A stretch of DNA of 64,000 nucleotides from Drosophila pseudoobscura (GCF_009870125.1 NC_046683.1:61333869-61397868), one strand, 5' to 3'; counted from the stretch's first letter, positions 13,345 to 27,417 are shown. Made by a program: numbers and translations. Notes: generated by a model not told the origin, from the letters alone.

Positions 13345-14247
13345 GTGAGTGCCTGCCTGCCAAAGCTGACAAAAAAAAGCCAGAAAACCCAGAAAAACCC
13401 CGAAAAATTTATTGAATCTTTAAATTTGTTTCAAATTTGGGGCACTTGGGGCATGCGGGATTTACACGTGTGCATTTTTAATGCAAATGTCCTGTTCTGG
13501 AACTGGGAAATAGATCCCACAGATTGCCATCAATTTGCGCAACTCATTTTCATAATTAAAGTCACAATAAAATATGCAAATATTCACGAAACGGCAGCCG
13601 AGCATTGATATTTGATTTATTTTGTTTGACGTGGACTTTCTCTGGCTTATTATAATATTAATGGAACCTTCGGCATGTTTTTTTGCTCATCATTAGATAA
13701 ACCAAATGGTGGGACTGTGGGCTAGTCCAGGTGTTCAAACAGCGACATTCAGGGCCCATAATACGATCTTGGGAGTCTCTGTGTATTACTTAGAGTCCTA
13801 AGATCTCTTTCTCTTGGATGGAAACGATGGAGAAACACAGTCTTCAATCTTTGAGGACACTTTTGACCTCTTTGGGTCTCCCTGCCCATCATCTTTATCG
13901 CATGTATCGAATGATTCCCCGTCATTCCAGCGTTTACTCTGCCATTCACGATTTACTCGAAATGTGCTAATTGTTTATTTCAACGCGAATCGAACGAATG
14001 AACGACATGTGCGAAAACCCCCACCAAACTTTCTTATACAACAAATATCTCCCCCTACTATATATCGTACGAGTGCTGCTTTCCCCCTGGACTCGATATT
14101 TGACTATTTGCTGGGGTACAGACTCCAAAAGGATGGCATTTCCTTGAGCTTTGTATTCTTCGTGGTGGCAAGGAGTTCCCAGAAATTCAACAAAGGCCAA
14201 GACAAGCCCCAAGCCAGGTCGAAAGGAAGGGAAAAGCCTTTGTGACA

Positions 14248-14302
14248 CCCTTAACCCTTTACCCTTTACCCTTAACCCTTTACCCTTAACCCCTTAACCC
14301 TC
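14248..14302. repeat. Short CCCTTAA/CCCTTTA repeat tract
   Basis: About eight units of CCCTTAA or CCCTTTA run in tandem with slight length variation. The units resemble TTAGGG-class telomere repeats, but Drosophila telomeres are retrotransposon-based, so this is most simply a chance minisatellite. Confidence 0.7.
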
Positions 14303-14614
14303 TTCCATTTATCGCCGCCGAGTCGATGAGTTGTTGCAATAATTTACACATTTATTCTCGTTTCGTTTTTCTTTGTTTTCTCAATCGGCCAGAGACAGAG
14401 CTAAACCTCATATGATACCATATATTAAGTATAAAAGCTCGTGCCATTTAGCGACACTCATAGAAAAACAACCGCAAATCGACTCACACACTCAGACACT
14501 CACACAAGAGCTAGCCAGATACAGATACGGATACAGTGAATATTCCCTTGAATACATGGCGACAGAGAAGCAGGGCAATATGCTGCATATAGGATGGGGG
14601 CGGTGGAGGGGGAG

Positions 14615-14906
14615 GTGGAGGAGGAGGAGGAGGAGGAGGAGGAGGAGGAGGAGGAGGAGGAGGAGGAGGAGGAGGAGGAGGAGGAGGAGGAGGAGGAGGA
14701 GGAGGAGGAGGAGGAGGAGGAGGAGGAGGAGGAGGAGGAGGAGGAGGAGGAGGAGGAGGAGGAGGAGGAGGAGGAGGAGGAGGAGGAGGAGGAGGAGGAG
14801 GAGGAGGAGGAGGAGGAGGAGGAGGAGGAGGAGGAGGAGGAGGAGGAGGAGGAGGAGGAGGAGGAGGAGGAGGAGGAGGAGGAGGAGGAGGAGGAGGAGG
14901 AGGAGG
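14615..14906. repeat. Uninterrupted (GGA)n trinucleotide tract, about 97 units
   Basis: About 290 bp are pure GGA on the plus strand, flanked by short GGAGGTGGAG-type imperfect units on both sides. The tract is all-purine on one strand and all-pyrimidine on the other, so it has triplex (H-DNA) and G-tetrad potential. It creates very long artefact frames (poly-Arg, poly-Glu, poly-Gly; poly-Pro and poly-Ser on the other strand). The true length may differ from the assembled length. Confidence 0.95.
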
Positions 14907-17167
14907 TGGAGGAGGAGGAGAGCCGCACCACACTACCCAACACTTTTTATTATGCACGATAAATTAATGATAATTTAAAGATAACTTTTATATAAACAAT
15001 AAATTTTGTGCTCTCTTCCGCGCCCACTCTCCCTCTCGCTCTCGCTCTCCCTCTCGCTCTCCCACTCGCTCTTCTCTGTTCTAAAAATAGAAACCGAACA
15101 GTTACAAAAAAGAACGGAATGGAATGGAATGGAATAGTGATTAGTAATGAGAAAAAACACAACGTCGCTTGGTGGGGAGCGGGGAGCGGGTAGAGGGGAC
15201 TCCATTGATATGGCAATACATACTCTAGTATATCGGAACATTATCATTATTATTATTATTATTATTATGAAAAAAACAAAAAGAAAGAGAATAATTAACA
15301 ACTGTTGTTGTTTATTCATGAAGCCCGGCATAGGTGGAGGATTTAATTTTAAATTACAGATTACTCCAGGGTTTACTTAGTCGATGCTGAACTGAACTGA
15401 AAATATGCCAGATACTATCATTAAATGTAATCTATCGAGACTGGGCTTTGTGGCACATTTTAAGATACATTTTGTTCTATGGGCCCCCCTTTTCCTTCCT
15501 TCCTCCTAGAAGAATGTATAACAATGATATTTCTATGAAGGATTTGGATAATCCTCAAAATCAATTTCGATAATCGCTCTTTTGAATTTCAATTAAATTT
15601 CCGCTACAAATTGATTATAAACCAATCAAAAATAAAATACAAAAGATCAGTAACAAAAGCCCCTGAGACGGCTCTTAATATCCAATATCTCTTACACTCC
15701 ACACGTATCGCTATTCGCTCTTCGCTCTTTGCTCCTCCTCGTTTATCTTCCATCTGGTATCGCTTCATCGCTCTATCGTTTATCTATCGACTTTCATCGT
15801 AATGCGGAAGTCCGCCAAGGGCAGGGCAGGGGCGCCCCACCCCTCTAATTTCCATACAACCGGCAGCAGTCGTTCCGTTCCGTTCCAAAACAAAACCCAA
15901 ACAAAACCCAAACAAAACTTAATTCTCTATGGAGTATATTGTCTACCGTTTTTCACTTCCTCCACTGACGCCGTTGCCGCCACAAAAAATCTCATGAAAT
16001 GTAGACAAGCTTCTTTAACTGTCATTATTCACGCCATAGAAACAAAAACCAAAAGCCAAAAGCAATGCCAAAAAGTCCGAGTCAGAGTTGTGGCCGGTGC
16101 CGGGGCCCCAGAGGCAGTGCCAAATCGGGAAACAAAGGTCTAAGGAGAATAAATTTGTTAAGCGGCAATTAAACGTCAATGGCGACACTTGAAAAGCGAT
16201 CCAAAGACGATGGATCGGCTATTTTGGAGCTCAGTTGTGGCCCGAAGGGGTCCGTCTGGAGAGGGGGGGACGGTATTATAGCTGACATTTTCAAGTGACT
16301 TGTATTTCTACACCCCCAGCCGCTCGCTGCCCCACTCTGCCCCACTCTGTCTCCTTAAATGATATTTGTTTTCACTTATCTTGAGGTCTTATCAAGTGTT
16401 TCGCTCACATACTCAGTACTCCTCCACCGCCACCTCCTCCACCTCCACCACCTCCTCCTCCTCCAATAATATGTTATGTTTGTATAAATATAATTGCCAA
16501 TCATCTATGTATGGTGGGATGTTGAAATTTTTGATAGCATTTTGATTGAGAGTCGCGCAAAGGCAAAGTCGACGTCGACGTCGAAATCGAAGCCGAAGGC
16601 GCCGGGTAATTAGCTTAAAAAAATATACATACATACATACATATATGTATGTATGTCTTACGAATGACTGAGTGAATGAATGAAGAACTTTTGAGAAGCC
16701 GACGGGCTGCCACCAGTTAATCAATCAATGGAGGAGAGGCGACGACTTGGCTGTTGGCTGCTGGTTGCTGGTTGCTGGCCATCGAATTTGAGAAGCCTTA
16801 ACTGGACTTTGATTGGCATCGAGGGGATGTGGCATTAGAGGGCGGGGAGGGATCAATGGTTCAATGGTTGAATGGGCCTATCAATCAATGGGCTACGCGA
16901 TTCAAGTTACAATTCAATTAGCCAAAGAATAGGCTCGGGGCTCGGATAAAAGAGCTATAAATTAGGTGGATAATATTCACACCTTCCCCAAGGGGGGGAT
17001 GGGGGTTGGTGGGAAATCGGCGTCAAGCATTTGCGGGCTGAAAATTGAAGAGCAATCAACGAGATTGATGGATGGATAGATCCCTCGGGAGAGGTCTGTG
17101 CCTCGAGTGGGGGATTGACTCATTTGAAAGGAACAAATGGGCGATCTCTTCGCAAGAGATGGCCAGC

Positions 17168-17800
17168 AAAAAACAACAAATATTTCATATACAATTTATA
17201 ATTTATAAAATTAATTATATTAATTGTTTTAAACATTAATGTATGCGAATGTATTTGCAAATAATATTGAAAATAAATATAATTTATTAATTTTGTGGGA
17301 AACAGATTTAATCGATATTTCGATCGTATAAAAATATTTAATTAAAATATTAAAATAAAAAATGAAATAAAAAATAAAAACAATACAAAAATAAAAACAA
17401 TAACAAAATAATATAATAATAATTGTAAAAAATAAAAAAACAAATAAAATGATTAAAAAAAAATAAAATAATTAAAAAAAAATTAAATTCATGAATACAA
17501 AAAAAATATATATATTTATATAAAATAAATATATATATATATAAATAAATTTTATAAAAATATATAACAACATAATTAAAAAAATAACATATAAAATAAT
17601 TTATAAAATAAAATAATTTTAAAATATAAAAAAATAAAATGATTAAAAAAAAAGATAATTAAAAAAAAAATTTAAAATAAATGAAATGAATGAATACAAA
17701 AAAAAAAATAAAAAAATATATAAAATAAATTTTAAAAAAATATATAGCAAAAAAATTAATAAATTAAAATATATGTATTAAATGAATACAAAATATCAAA
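17168..17800. repeat. AT-rich island
   Basis: About 630 bp consist almost only of A and T, built from irregular words such as AAAATAAAA, AATTAA and ATATAT. The flanks are of mixed composition. No frame, TIR or clear unit length is visible. It could be a degenerate element, a scaffold-attachment type sequence, or slipped simple repeat. Confidence 0.8.
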
Positions 17801-19566
17801 CTTTTCACAACATCCATGCTCAAAGGCAATTTAATTTTTCAATTTTACTCGTATGTGTCGAATTGTGCCATTTTATGGATATTCTCTCTGGGTCTACCCT
17901 TCAACGCTTCGATTCTTTCGATTCGCAGTCCAAACGCGAGACCTAAACAATGGAAAGCTCAGGCGAAACCCAAAATCCAATTATGTTTGTTTAAGGGGTA
18001 TTTAATGGAGCGATCCAACATCAAGCGGATAATTTAAGTAAATGCCAATTAATTGGTTCCATGACAAAACCAAAACCAAAACCACAGACAAAGATACAGA
18101 TACAGATACAGAGGTACAAACAGAGATCTACCATCTCTATTTGTTGGTCGGTCAGGTAGCTTTTTATCCATCAATAAAAAGCGAAACAGCACCGACAGAC
18201 AGCAGAGACCGGAGACAGAAACACACAGAAAAACGATTTATCATCTTGTGTGGCACGGTGCGAGGCGGTGCGAGGCGGTGCGAGGCGGGGTGTGGTGTCA
18301 AATTTTGAGGTTTTAAGTTTCTGTTTTTGTTGTCTGTTGACCTGGAAGTCAATGGGCGGGATTGACAGACCATTTGGAGGAGAGACAGAGACAGAGAGAG
18401 AGGTGCCTCTTGGCCGCCACTGAGGCTGGGCACGTTTCTCAGATCTGTTTCCCTGCTCTCCTCTCCCCCCCCCCCCCCCCCCTTTTTTTGTATGGTTATT
18501 GTAATGTTTGGAAGACCGACCACCTCCTCAACTGCTTAATTAATGAGTTTTCGCTTTCTATTTTTTTTTTGTTTTTTTTTTTGCTTGTCGCGTGGACAAC
18601 CAGACAATGACTAATCAGAAGATGGAAATAGGTTGTTGGTGTTTTCGGTTGATTTTTTTTCGCCGGGCAATTCTTCTTCTTGCTCTCCTTGTTGGGGGGT
18701 TAATTGAGGAGACCCCCCGCCACCTGCCACCGCCTGCTGCCTGCCACCGCCTGCTGCCTGCCGCCTGCCACCGCCTCTGCTGTGTCTTTGGCTGGTGTTC
18801 GGTCGAGTTAAGTTGAGTAAACAAATTGCATTAATTTGTGTCTTATTATTTAATAACAAAATAAATAGACAACAGCCGACAGCCGACGGCAGCGATAATT
18901 GATGGCGTGGCGGGGGGAGCCTGGTGTGGGAGGGGGGGGGGGGGGAGGTAGGTAGCTCTGCTGTGTGCTTAGCTTTCGTTTTGTTGTCGGTTGCTGAGCA
19001 ATTATTTTAATCCCATTCAATTAGGAATCGAATCGAACAAGTCGAATCGAAACGGCATCGTCGAGGCAGGCGCCTTAGCCAGGACACGCCCTGACCTTCT
19101 TTTGCCTCAAGGAGGAGCCGAGCAGGCTCCACCACCCACCCAGAGGCAGAGACACAGCCATCGATATTTCTTCCATCTTCGATTTGCTTCTGAATATTTG
19201 AACGACCCTGGGGTACTTCCTTTGGCGGGCCAGGCCCGGCCTTAGGGATTTCGATTCGAGTGTATTTTAATTGGAATTTCCCAGTTTCCCAGTTTCACAG
19301 CTTCCCAGCTTTCTGTTCCCAAAGAACTCTCAAGTGGGTGATAATTAAAACCCGCAAAATAATTGGAATTCGAAGAGGCTTCCCCCCCCAGCCCCGAATC
19401 GGGCACATATCGTGGCTGCATTTGTACCGTCCAAAATCCTCGTAATCCCCAAGCCCACGTAGTCATACTGAATCAGCTCTTTTGGGCACTTTTATCGAAA
19501 TAATTCCATTTCAAGTTCAAATTTGTGCCTCATAGCCCCAGAGCCGTCTCCCTTTCTCTCTCTCTC

Positions 19567-19597
<31 letters not shown>

Positions 19598-19687
19598 TTC
19601 GATCCAACTGTTGCCCGAAAAAAGTATTATAATCGGGCGTACCATAAACCCATAAATTTTGTATTTATTATATGATATGCATACACG

Positions 19688-19729
<42 letters not shown>

Positions 19730-21817
19730 TCAAATAGAGGTGTTGGCATAGAATCGATTCCGATGGCGCCTCCGACCCCAGAAACACCGAACCCCAACCG
19801 AAACCCCAACCCCAACCCAAACTCCTCCCCCATCGTCTGGGGCGGGGGTGGGACGGGGGGGGGGGGGGGGTGTGTGCAGGTGCCCCCATAATGATTATGT
19901 TTATACGAATCGAAGACATTCGAGAGACGATTTTTATCGCCCGTTTCTGTGCGTACTATTAATATAATTTTATGTGCAAAAATATTCCAATTTCAATTTC
20001 AATCGAGCAGAGGGAGAGAGGGAGGGCGAGGGGTGGAGAGGTGGAGGGGTTTCTTATCAGCCCCGAAACAACCAAAAATAAAACCCAAGCCAAGATAATG
20101 CTCTATAGGCGCCTCTATAGCCGGCACAGAGGAGGATCATCATCGAGCGGGGAGGTGGAGCGGGGCGGGGCGGTGCGGTGCGGGGCGGGGCGGAGCACGC
20201 AGCCTTCTTGTGGCATGTGCAGACACTAAACTTATTAATAAAACATCGACGAAACCATATCAATTCTGAATTTGTGAATTCTAAATTCCGGATTCCGTTT
20301 CGGATTGAATGGTTGGAGGGGCAGCGAGGGAGGACTGAGGGGGGGGACTTGGACGTACTGGAAGAACGAGTCGCAGCCATTTGCTGTTTGCATATCGCTT
20401 TGCCATTAATCGCTGCTGGGTTTTGTTGCTTTTTTTCACTTTAGCGATATATACATATATACATATGTATATATTAAGCGATATCAACAACAACAAAAAC
20501 AACAACAAAATGTTTTATTTTTAGCTTGGAGTATTTATAAATGGCCTTGGCGCTCCGATCCGATCCGCTCCGATCCGCTCCACTCTGTAGGGGAGACGAG
20601 CCAGCGGCAGGGTTGGGGCGGAGATATTTTTTTTGGAGGCTTTTGAGAGGCGAAGTAATTTGGTAATTTTGGAATAGGGACATAGGGATTATTCGGCTAC
20701 AAGATTTATAGCATTTTATGGCACTACTTCCTGGCTTAAATATGTGTCTGGGTGTGTGTCTTTCTGTCCTTTGAAACATTCAAAATGCGGCCATAAAGTA
20801 TTCACAAGCCAGCATTTAAGCCTTTCTCCTGCCTGGCTGTGTCTCCTGCCAAATGTTTCAGCTTTAAGCCATTAATGGCTGTGTTTTCCCTTTGGCAATT
20901 TGCAGCTCGAAAGCGGCCAAAAAACATTCACAGAAGCCTCTCCCTTAACTGGGACTTAACACTCATTCAAGGGTCTCTGCGCTGCGCTGCTCTGCTGCGA
21001 AATGTGAAGAATTTACAACTTGATTCACTTGTCCCCGACTTTTATCACACACACACATACACACACACACATATATATATATATATATGTATATCTCCTT
21101 CAAGAACATGAACTGTTTGGTTGCGTGGCTCAATTTAATCTCTGAATGTCTGAATGTCTGAGTGTCTGAATGTGTGAATGGGGGGGGGGGAGGGAATTAA
21201 AATGAAAGAAACTGCACTTTTGAACAATTTAAACGCATACGCGTCAGTGCACAAGAGGATTGGCCCCCCCCGCACATTTTTGGGTAAGAGATTTGGGAGG
21301 GTGGGGACTTTGGGGGTGTGGGGAGGGGAGATCAGAGAATCTTATGCACTTGAGTGCTTGAGAAATGCAGTGTAGTCGGTGCTCTGCTAATAATACAAAT
21401 GAGAAATACATGAAAATAATAATATTAATACCAGTTAAACCACTTTGCGTGCAATGGCAGACAACGAGGCAGACCCCGGACCGACCACCGGGCCACAACC
21501 ACAGCCACAGCTACAACCTGCATGGCATGGAACTTGTTAAATTGTTAAACCCATCAAGACAAGACCCAGCTCCAGGTCCAGCCTCAGTCCCAGCCCCAGC
21601 TCCAGCTCCAGTCAGAGACCCGAAAGAAGTGGTCGAAGCCAGTTAGCCAGCCAGCCAGCCACCCTGTCACCCAAACAAACCAGCAAACTGGCCAAGAAGA
21701 AGGCCAGGACGGGCCAGGACGGGACACCAGCCACAGGGAGGAGTAAGATGTAAGATGGAGATGGAAATGGAGATGGAGATGAAGACCACGTCGCGACGCA
21801 TTGGCTGGCAAATACTC

Positions 21818-21851
<34 letters not shown>

Positions 21852-24800
21852 CTGAGTCCCCAAGCTCTGCATTTAATAAAATAGAGAATATTTCTAATAA
21901 ACACAAAATGAGGAGAGAAAGAGAAAAGTGTTGGCTATTCGAAACTAGATAATCTTGAATGGGGCGGTGGGTAGGTGGGGCGGTGGGTAGGGGGGGCGAT
22001 GGGGCGTCAAACTTGAAATCGAATTGATTAAATCGAGGAAATCCAATTGAGTGGGAATATTAGTTCGGGGCCACAGGGACAGGAAGTGAGCCCAGGCTTA
22101 ACCAGGCCTGGCTATCCTATATTATTCCTGGATAGCCCCCAAAAGTAGGCAAAGGAGAGGCTTTTGAGAGGCAGAAAGAGGGAGAGAGAGCTGTCGATTG
22201 GTAAAAAATGCATTCAAGCATTCTGTTTGGCACCATGGCAATGGAGCCCCCGCCCTCTGCCCCCTCTCCCCCCAACCCCCTTGGGGAAACGGAAATAGTG
22301 TTTCCTGTTTCAAAACCACTCGACGAACCCTTCTCCTCTTTGTCGGAGGAGGAGGAGGAGGAGCAGAAAGAGGAGGCCTCGTCCATTCATTCTAACGAGA
22401 AAGGAGCCCGGTTTTTTGGTTTTCTGATTTCGAGCGTGCCCCATGACGGCTGGTTGTTGCAGCAGCAGCAGCGGCAGCATCATTGCCTTTTGGCGGCCGT
22501 TGCATGTGCACATGTGGCGCGTATTCAGGTATTTCCCCACGGTCTATTTTTAGAAAATCCTGTTTTTTGGCAACACACAGACAGACGGACGGACAGGCAG
22601 GTCTCTGCTTTGCATGAGAGAAGTCAAACGAGAGACGGGAGAGAGAAAGAGAGAGAGACTGGAGAGAGAGACACGCTGAGAGAGAAACTTCAGCAGAGAT
22701 TACAGAGATCCTCCTGCTGCCTTTGTAGACTCATAATTCGCGCTCATAAATGTTGAAACATTCAAGGAAATTCCTACCAAAAAAGCCCTTCACTTTCACA
22801 CGAAACGAAGCTGGGATTTGAGCTGGGTTGTGCCTGGCCGGATCCAGTCTGCCTTTACTCTCCCCCTGTCCCCCCTCTCCCTCTCTCCCCCTCTGTTTGG
22901 GGCCGTGTCTGCTGCTAAATGCCAAAGCTGCTGGCTGTCATGTGTTGCTTCCTTTTAAGGCCAGCAAAACGGCGCCTCATCAGGCGGGATAGAAGGGGGG
23001 AGACGGCTCTTGAGTGGAAGTCGTCGCTGCTGCTAAGGCAATGGTATGCCATGGAGCCACATACCCCCACATAGCCCCCCCCCCCGCCTGGCACCATCAT
23101 CATCATCATGCTTGGGCTTCTTTGAAAGTGAAATTTCCGAGTGTAACACATGCGATGACAATGCTGCCACAGCAACCGGCAACCAGCCACCAGCATATGA
23201 AGCCCCACAGCATTCACAGCATTCACAGCTCTCTTCGCAACAGATGATGCCTTGACATTGTCGAGTGTGCGGCATGGCATGATGCCGCATGAGGCTGTGG
23301 TACGGCCCAAGAGCGATCTTAAATGGATTCATTGTCCCATTGAGGAATCATCTTGTGGCACAAGCGAGAGAACTGGGTTAAGTTCCGGGCAGCAAAAACG
23401 GAATTATGAATGGGCACGGAGGCGGAGAGAGAGAGAGAGAGAAGGATTCGCTCCTCGAGAGCGAACAGTGAAATGATTGAATGAGTGAATCAATCGTTGG
23501 CTATCCATGAGTCCACTCACTCCTCCACACTTCTATCCTTTAACCATTATTGGATGTTTTTGGCTCATTTACTTTCTGTGTTCTCTTTTCATCTGTCGGG
23601 GGGGGTGGCGAGGGGATGCCATTGAACAGATTGTGTGCTGAAGGGTGGCGAAGGGCGGGGAGGGAGGAGGGAGGATGCTGATGCCTGATTCCGAATTCGA
23701 GGCACGCTCCGTGCATAGAGAACGAGCGAATCATTTGCAACAGTTGAACAGTTCGTTTATATTGTAATTTGATTTGAGAGACACCAGAGACATCAGAGAG
23801 AGAGGGAGGGTAAATGTATTATCACCCCTTGACTGTCCCCCGTGTATCCTTGAGGCCATTCCATTCCCGTTGACCACCTTTCCGGGGCAATAGGCAATGC
23901 AATCAACTCGCCTCACATGAGACAGCTGTCTAGGTCCTGTCATTGCGGGCACAGCCTTGCTGCTGTCAAGCCCTGCTCCTTGGCCTGTCCTTGCGGCCAA
24001 GACGACGACCATTCATTTATCATATCCCTACGACTGCTGAGAGCTGCTGTCAGGGCAGAGCTCTGGCTCTGGCTCTGCCTCTGGCTCCCCTTCGTCGATC
24101 AAGTGTTAGCTTTAAAGGCAGCGAGGACAAAGGAGTCCCACTCATTAGCTGAAATCCCTTTGCCACTTTCCAATTAACTTTCTGCTGCTTTCACTGGCCA
24201 GAGGAGGGAGGAGCAGCAGGGAGGGGGCTCATCTCTGGCGATTAAATCAAATTGCACATTCGGGCCCAATAATCCATTTAACGGTGGGGCCCTGCCGCCA
24301 GCCCATCTTGGATGCCTTTCATAGCGGCAGGGCTTTGAACCCTTTTTGTTGCCACATTCCCTGCGTGGGTGTGGGTGGGGCCCGGCCCCAACTTGTTGAT
24401 GATTGATGGCCGTGTGTGTGTGTGTGTGTGCGTGGGCGAGTGGAATGTGTGTCCTTGAACTGATTGGCGATTGGCCTGGCCCAGCATGCTGGCCAAACAA
24501 TAAACATTAACAATAGCCAAGAACAACAGATAGTGAGATAAATAAACTCCATTAAGGGTAGAAAGCAAAGGCTTAAAGAGATTTAATTCAAAGTTAATTT
24601 CGTAATTAAAATTTCAAGCAGATTCGTGGAGCCACCCACCCACGAATCTTCGGAGCAACAATGTATTTTATTTAAGAGGATTTACAGGAGTTTTCATAGG
24701 CATACATTTTGCATCAGAATATGCTCTGGAGGAGGCCCTGGCGGTGCTTCAAAACGGAATTCTGAGATCAAAGCTCCGATTGATACCATTTCTTCTTGGC

Positions 24801-24965
24801 TTTCTGTACGTTATGTATATGCCTTTCATCGGAGAGGCAATATATCTGGTCTTTAAAGAAAGAAATCATGACGGAACACGCCCTCCCACCCGGACATGGG
24901 CCTGGAGCGTGCCCGGGACCGGGACTTTGATTGAGATTGAATAAAATCTGACAGGGGCATGAGTC

Positions 24966-24967
<2 letters not shown>

Positions 24968-24996
<29 letters not shown>
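24968..24996. repeat. Poly-C run of 29 bases
   Basis: A homopolymer of 29 C residues, the longest of several C or G runs in the window (others lie near 11016-11030, 18466-18482 and 55921-55938). Lengths of such runs are often unreliable in assemblies. Confidence 0.9.
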
Positions 24997-24998
<2 letters not shown>

Positions 24999-27366
24999 GG
25001 AATCCGATGACAATTCACGCACATTTTCCATTTGTTGCTGTTGTTATTTGTATTGTATACCTTCCTCTGTCCTCTGTTCCCGCCACCATGGGTGATGTTT
25101 GCTGAAATATATTGAATGTACATACATACATACATACATACATATGTAATGTCGTGTCGTGTGTTGGTTTATCCACGGGAATACCTAGTGTTGAGGTCTG
25201 GGGTCTGGGGATAGTCATGTTTGCGTCTGGTTTCTATTTTTAGTGCGCAAGTTTTATTTTTAGACAATCCGACGCACACGCACACGCACACGCACACGAA
25301 TCACTGACAACTGCACACAGAGACAGAGACAGAGAGACAGAGCGAGAGAGAGAGACACACACGTGTGGAGCAGCAAACAACTTTAACTGGAAAAAAAAAC
25401 GTACATATCACTGCAACTTGTTGCACTGCCACTGCCAGAGAGGGGGAGAGGGCGAGGCAGAGCAGCAGCAGCACCCCGAGGCGTCCCACGTTGCGGCTAC
25501 GCGATATATATGTATGTTTCTTTTTTCGGTTACACAACATCGCGTCGTATGCAGACCTGTGCTATACCCTTGAAAAAAAAGAGTATTGGCAAGCCTAGAA
25601 GAAGGAAGAATCATACATGCAGATATTTGATCCGCCCTTGGAACTATCGTTCGTTATTCCTTCCTTAAAGTGTGCTCAAGTAGGGGACTTAAGCGGGATA
25701 CCTACAAAGGGTATTTGCTTTTGTTCCGCAACGATCTCCATATATATTTCAGTGGCAGCGATCGCGTGTCAAGGGTATCGAATGCGTCGGTAGGCTACTT
25801 GGGCGTTGCGTTCTCTCTCTGGCTTGTTTGTTTGTTGATTACAACTAAGCTCTGCTCTGCTCTGCTCTCGCTCTCGCTCTCCCTCTCTCTCTGCATCTTG
25901 TGCTCGCGAGCAGCGCTCTCGCTGTCCCTCTCTTTGCTCTCGCACTCTGCCGCCGCGCCGCTCTTTGGGCTGTCGCTCTGTCCGCGTGCTTTTTTCCCCA
26001 TTTCGTTAAACGTTTTATCACGTCCGTCGTCGACGTCGTCGTCGTCGTCGTCGTCGTCGTCGACGTCGTCTCCCTGTGCTGTTGCTCTTTTCTCATATTT
26101 TCCTTTGAAATGTGATTCTATTTTTAGAATCGAATTGCTCGCCCGCTCTCTTCTGCCTCTCGCTCTCTCGCTCTCTCGCTCTCTCTCTCTCTCTCTAGCC
26201 GTGTGTGTCTGTTATTCTTTGCTGCTCTCTGTTTACTTTATAAATATTTAAATTGTTGTCACGTACTAAGTTCTTAATAGGTTACGTTATGTGTTTATTT
26301 AACTCATTTTGATTAGAAGTCGAGAAAATACGAGAATATGTATACGGAAGAAGAAGAGCGCCACAAGCGCCGTACAAGTACGGAATAAACACATACTAGA
26401 TATACTATATCCTATCCCTAACTACTGAGTAAACCTACCATCCACCCCCAGACTAACTGATTCCCGTTCAAAGTTCAACTTTGGAGTTTACTCCCCCCCC
26501 CCAACAGATGTTCAACCCAAAGTTCTTTGAAATTAAATGTTTACTCAAGTGCAATTAGGAAATAGAAATAATGGAAAATATAAACACTGACACAGGCACA
26601 GGCACTGGCACATCTAACATATTCTTAATTAAATAATTTTAAATGTCACACAAAGCATACGAAAACTAGAAATTCCAAATTTTTGCCTCGCCCCGACCCT
26701 CGCACAGCTGTGCAAAAATATTCAGGAACAAAAAATGTACCATTTCCATGGAGGAATATTTAAACATTTAATAAATGACTTGCAATAATGGAAATTGGAG
26801 CAATCGAATGGCATTCTTTAGATACTTTCTGATATTGCATACAAAGACCAAAAGGGAACGTTATATATAATATGTAGCATCCAGCATTTTACAAAATTTC
26901 CGATCACATTCGCGTCTTTCTGAGTCTGATCATAGATGATGGTAAAGCTTGGCGCCCTTTGAGCCCTTGACCCGACCTCTCGATCGGCAGGGCTTGAGCA
27001 GAGGAAGAAGAGCAGACACATTGGAGGAAGCAAAGTTGTAAGATAGGGATAAAAGGGAAAGACTTGGAGAGGATTAAGGGTTTTAATATCGAAACCGGAA
27101 GGATGCTCTACTTTGGATGCTCTTCCTTCCACATCGCCCATCGCTATCATCTCCCTACCTGTAGGAAACATCCCCTTGGCCCGCCTAGTAGCGAAAACGA
27201 TACCCTAGCTATGACTTTTCTTAAAGAGTAGCTCTAATGATCGCTCTTCTGATCATTTCCAATAAGGAAGGACTTTGGATACGATGCCTGTGACGAATTT
27301 TCAGCATATTACTCGAGAATATCCACGTTTTTGTCTTAAACTTCCTTCGTTTTCTGCGTCATGCAG

Positions 27367-27417
27367 CAGCACCCCTCGGCCAGTTGGCATTTGTGCGCTT
27401 ATGGCTCCCCCATACAG
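27367..27417 (+). other. Possible 51-nt mini-exon
   Basis: A pyrimidine-rich acceptor (TTCGTTTTCTGCGTCATGCAG, ending 27366) and a donor-like ATACAG followed by GTAATA at 27418 bracket 51 nt, which is exactly 17 codons without a stop in the first frame. It lies on the Gyc76C strand, 50 bp from the poly(A) signal of the antisense nested gene. It could be an alternative 5' exon of Gyc76C, or chance. Confidence 0.2.

Larger units (their letters stand above)
13345..27366 (+). other. Gyc76C: Presumed Gyc76C intron, low-complexity, no clear gene
   Basis: This is another long non-coding stretch. It holds telomere-like CCCTTAA/CCCTTTA repeats (14248-14302), a TATAAAAG box at 14430-14437, the giant GGA tract, ATT repeats at about 15240-15270, an extremely AT-rich island at 17168-17800, GT repeats at 19687-19721, CT runs at 19553-19600, a 29-base C run at 24968-24996 and GTC repeats at 26025-26070. 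Long frames in this region translate to poly-Ser, poly-Leu, poly-Arg or poly-Glu and are artefacts of the repeats. Confidence 0.5.

Noticed and set aside
14248..14302. Interstitial telomere
   Set aside because: Drosophila telomeres lack short TTAGGG-type repeats, and the tract is short and irregular.
14373..14978. Very long frames of poly-Arg, poly-Glu, poly-Pro and poly-Ser
   Set aside because: All come from translating the GGA trinucleotide tract in different frames; no gene-like flanks.
25560..25690. Second DINE-1 copy suggested by CTATACCCTTG...GAGTATTGG
   Set aside because: Only the first few words resemble the family; the conserved core and terminal hairpin are missing.
25670..26251. 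193-codon plus-strand frame rich in Ser and Leu
   Set aside because: It is built mainly from CTCTCT and GTC repeats, has no usable upstream signals, and resembles no protein family.
26818..27171. 117-codon minus-strand ATG frame
   Set aside because: No poly(A) signal, no recognisable domain, and ordinary chance length for this composition.
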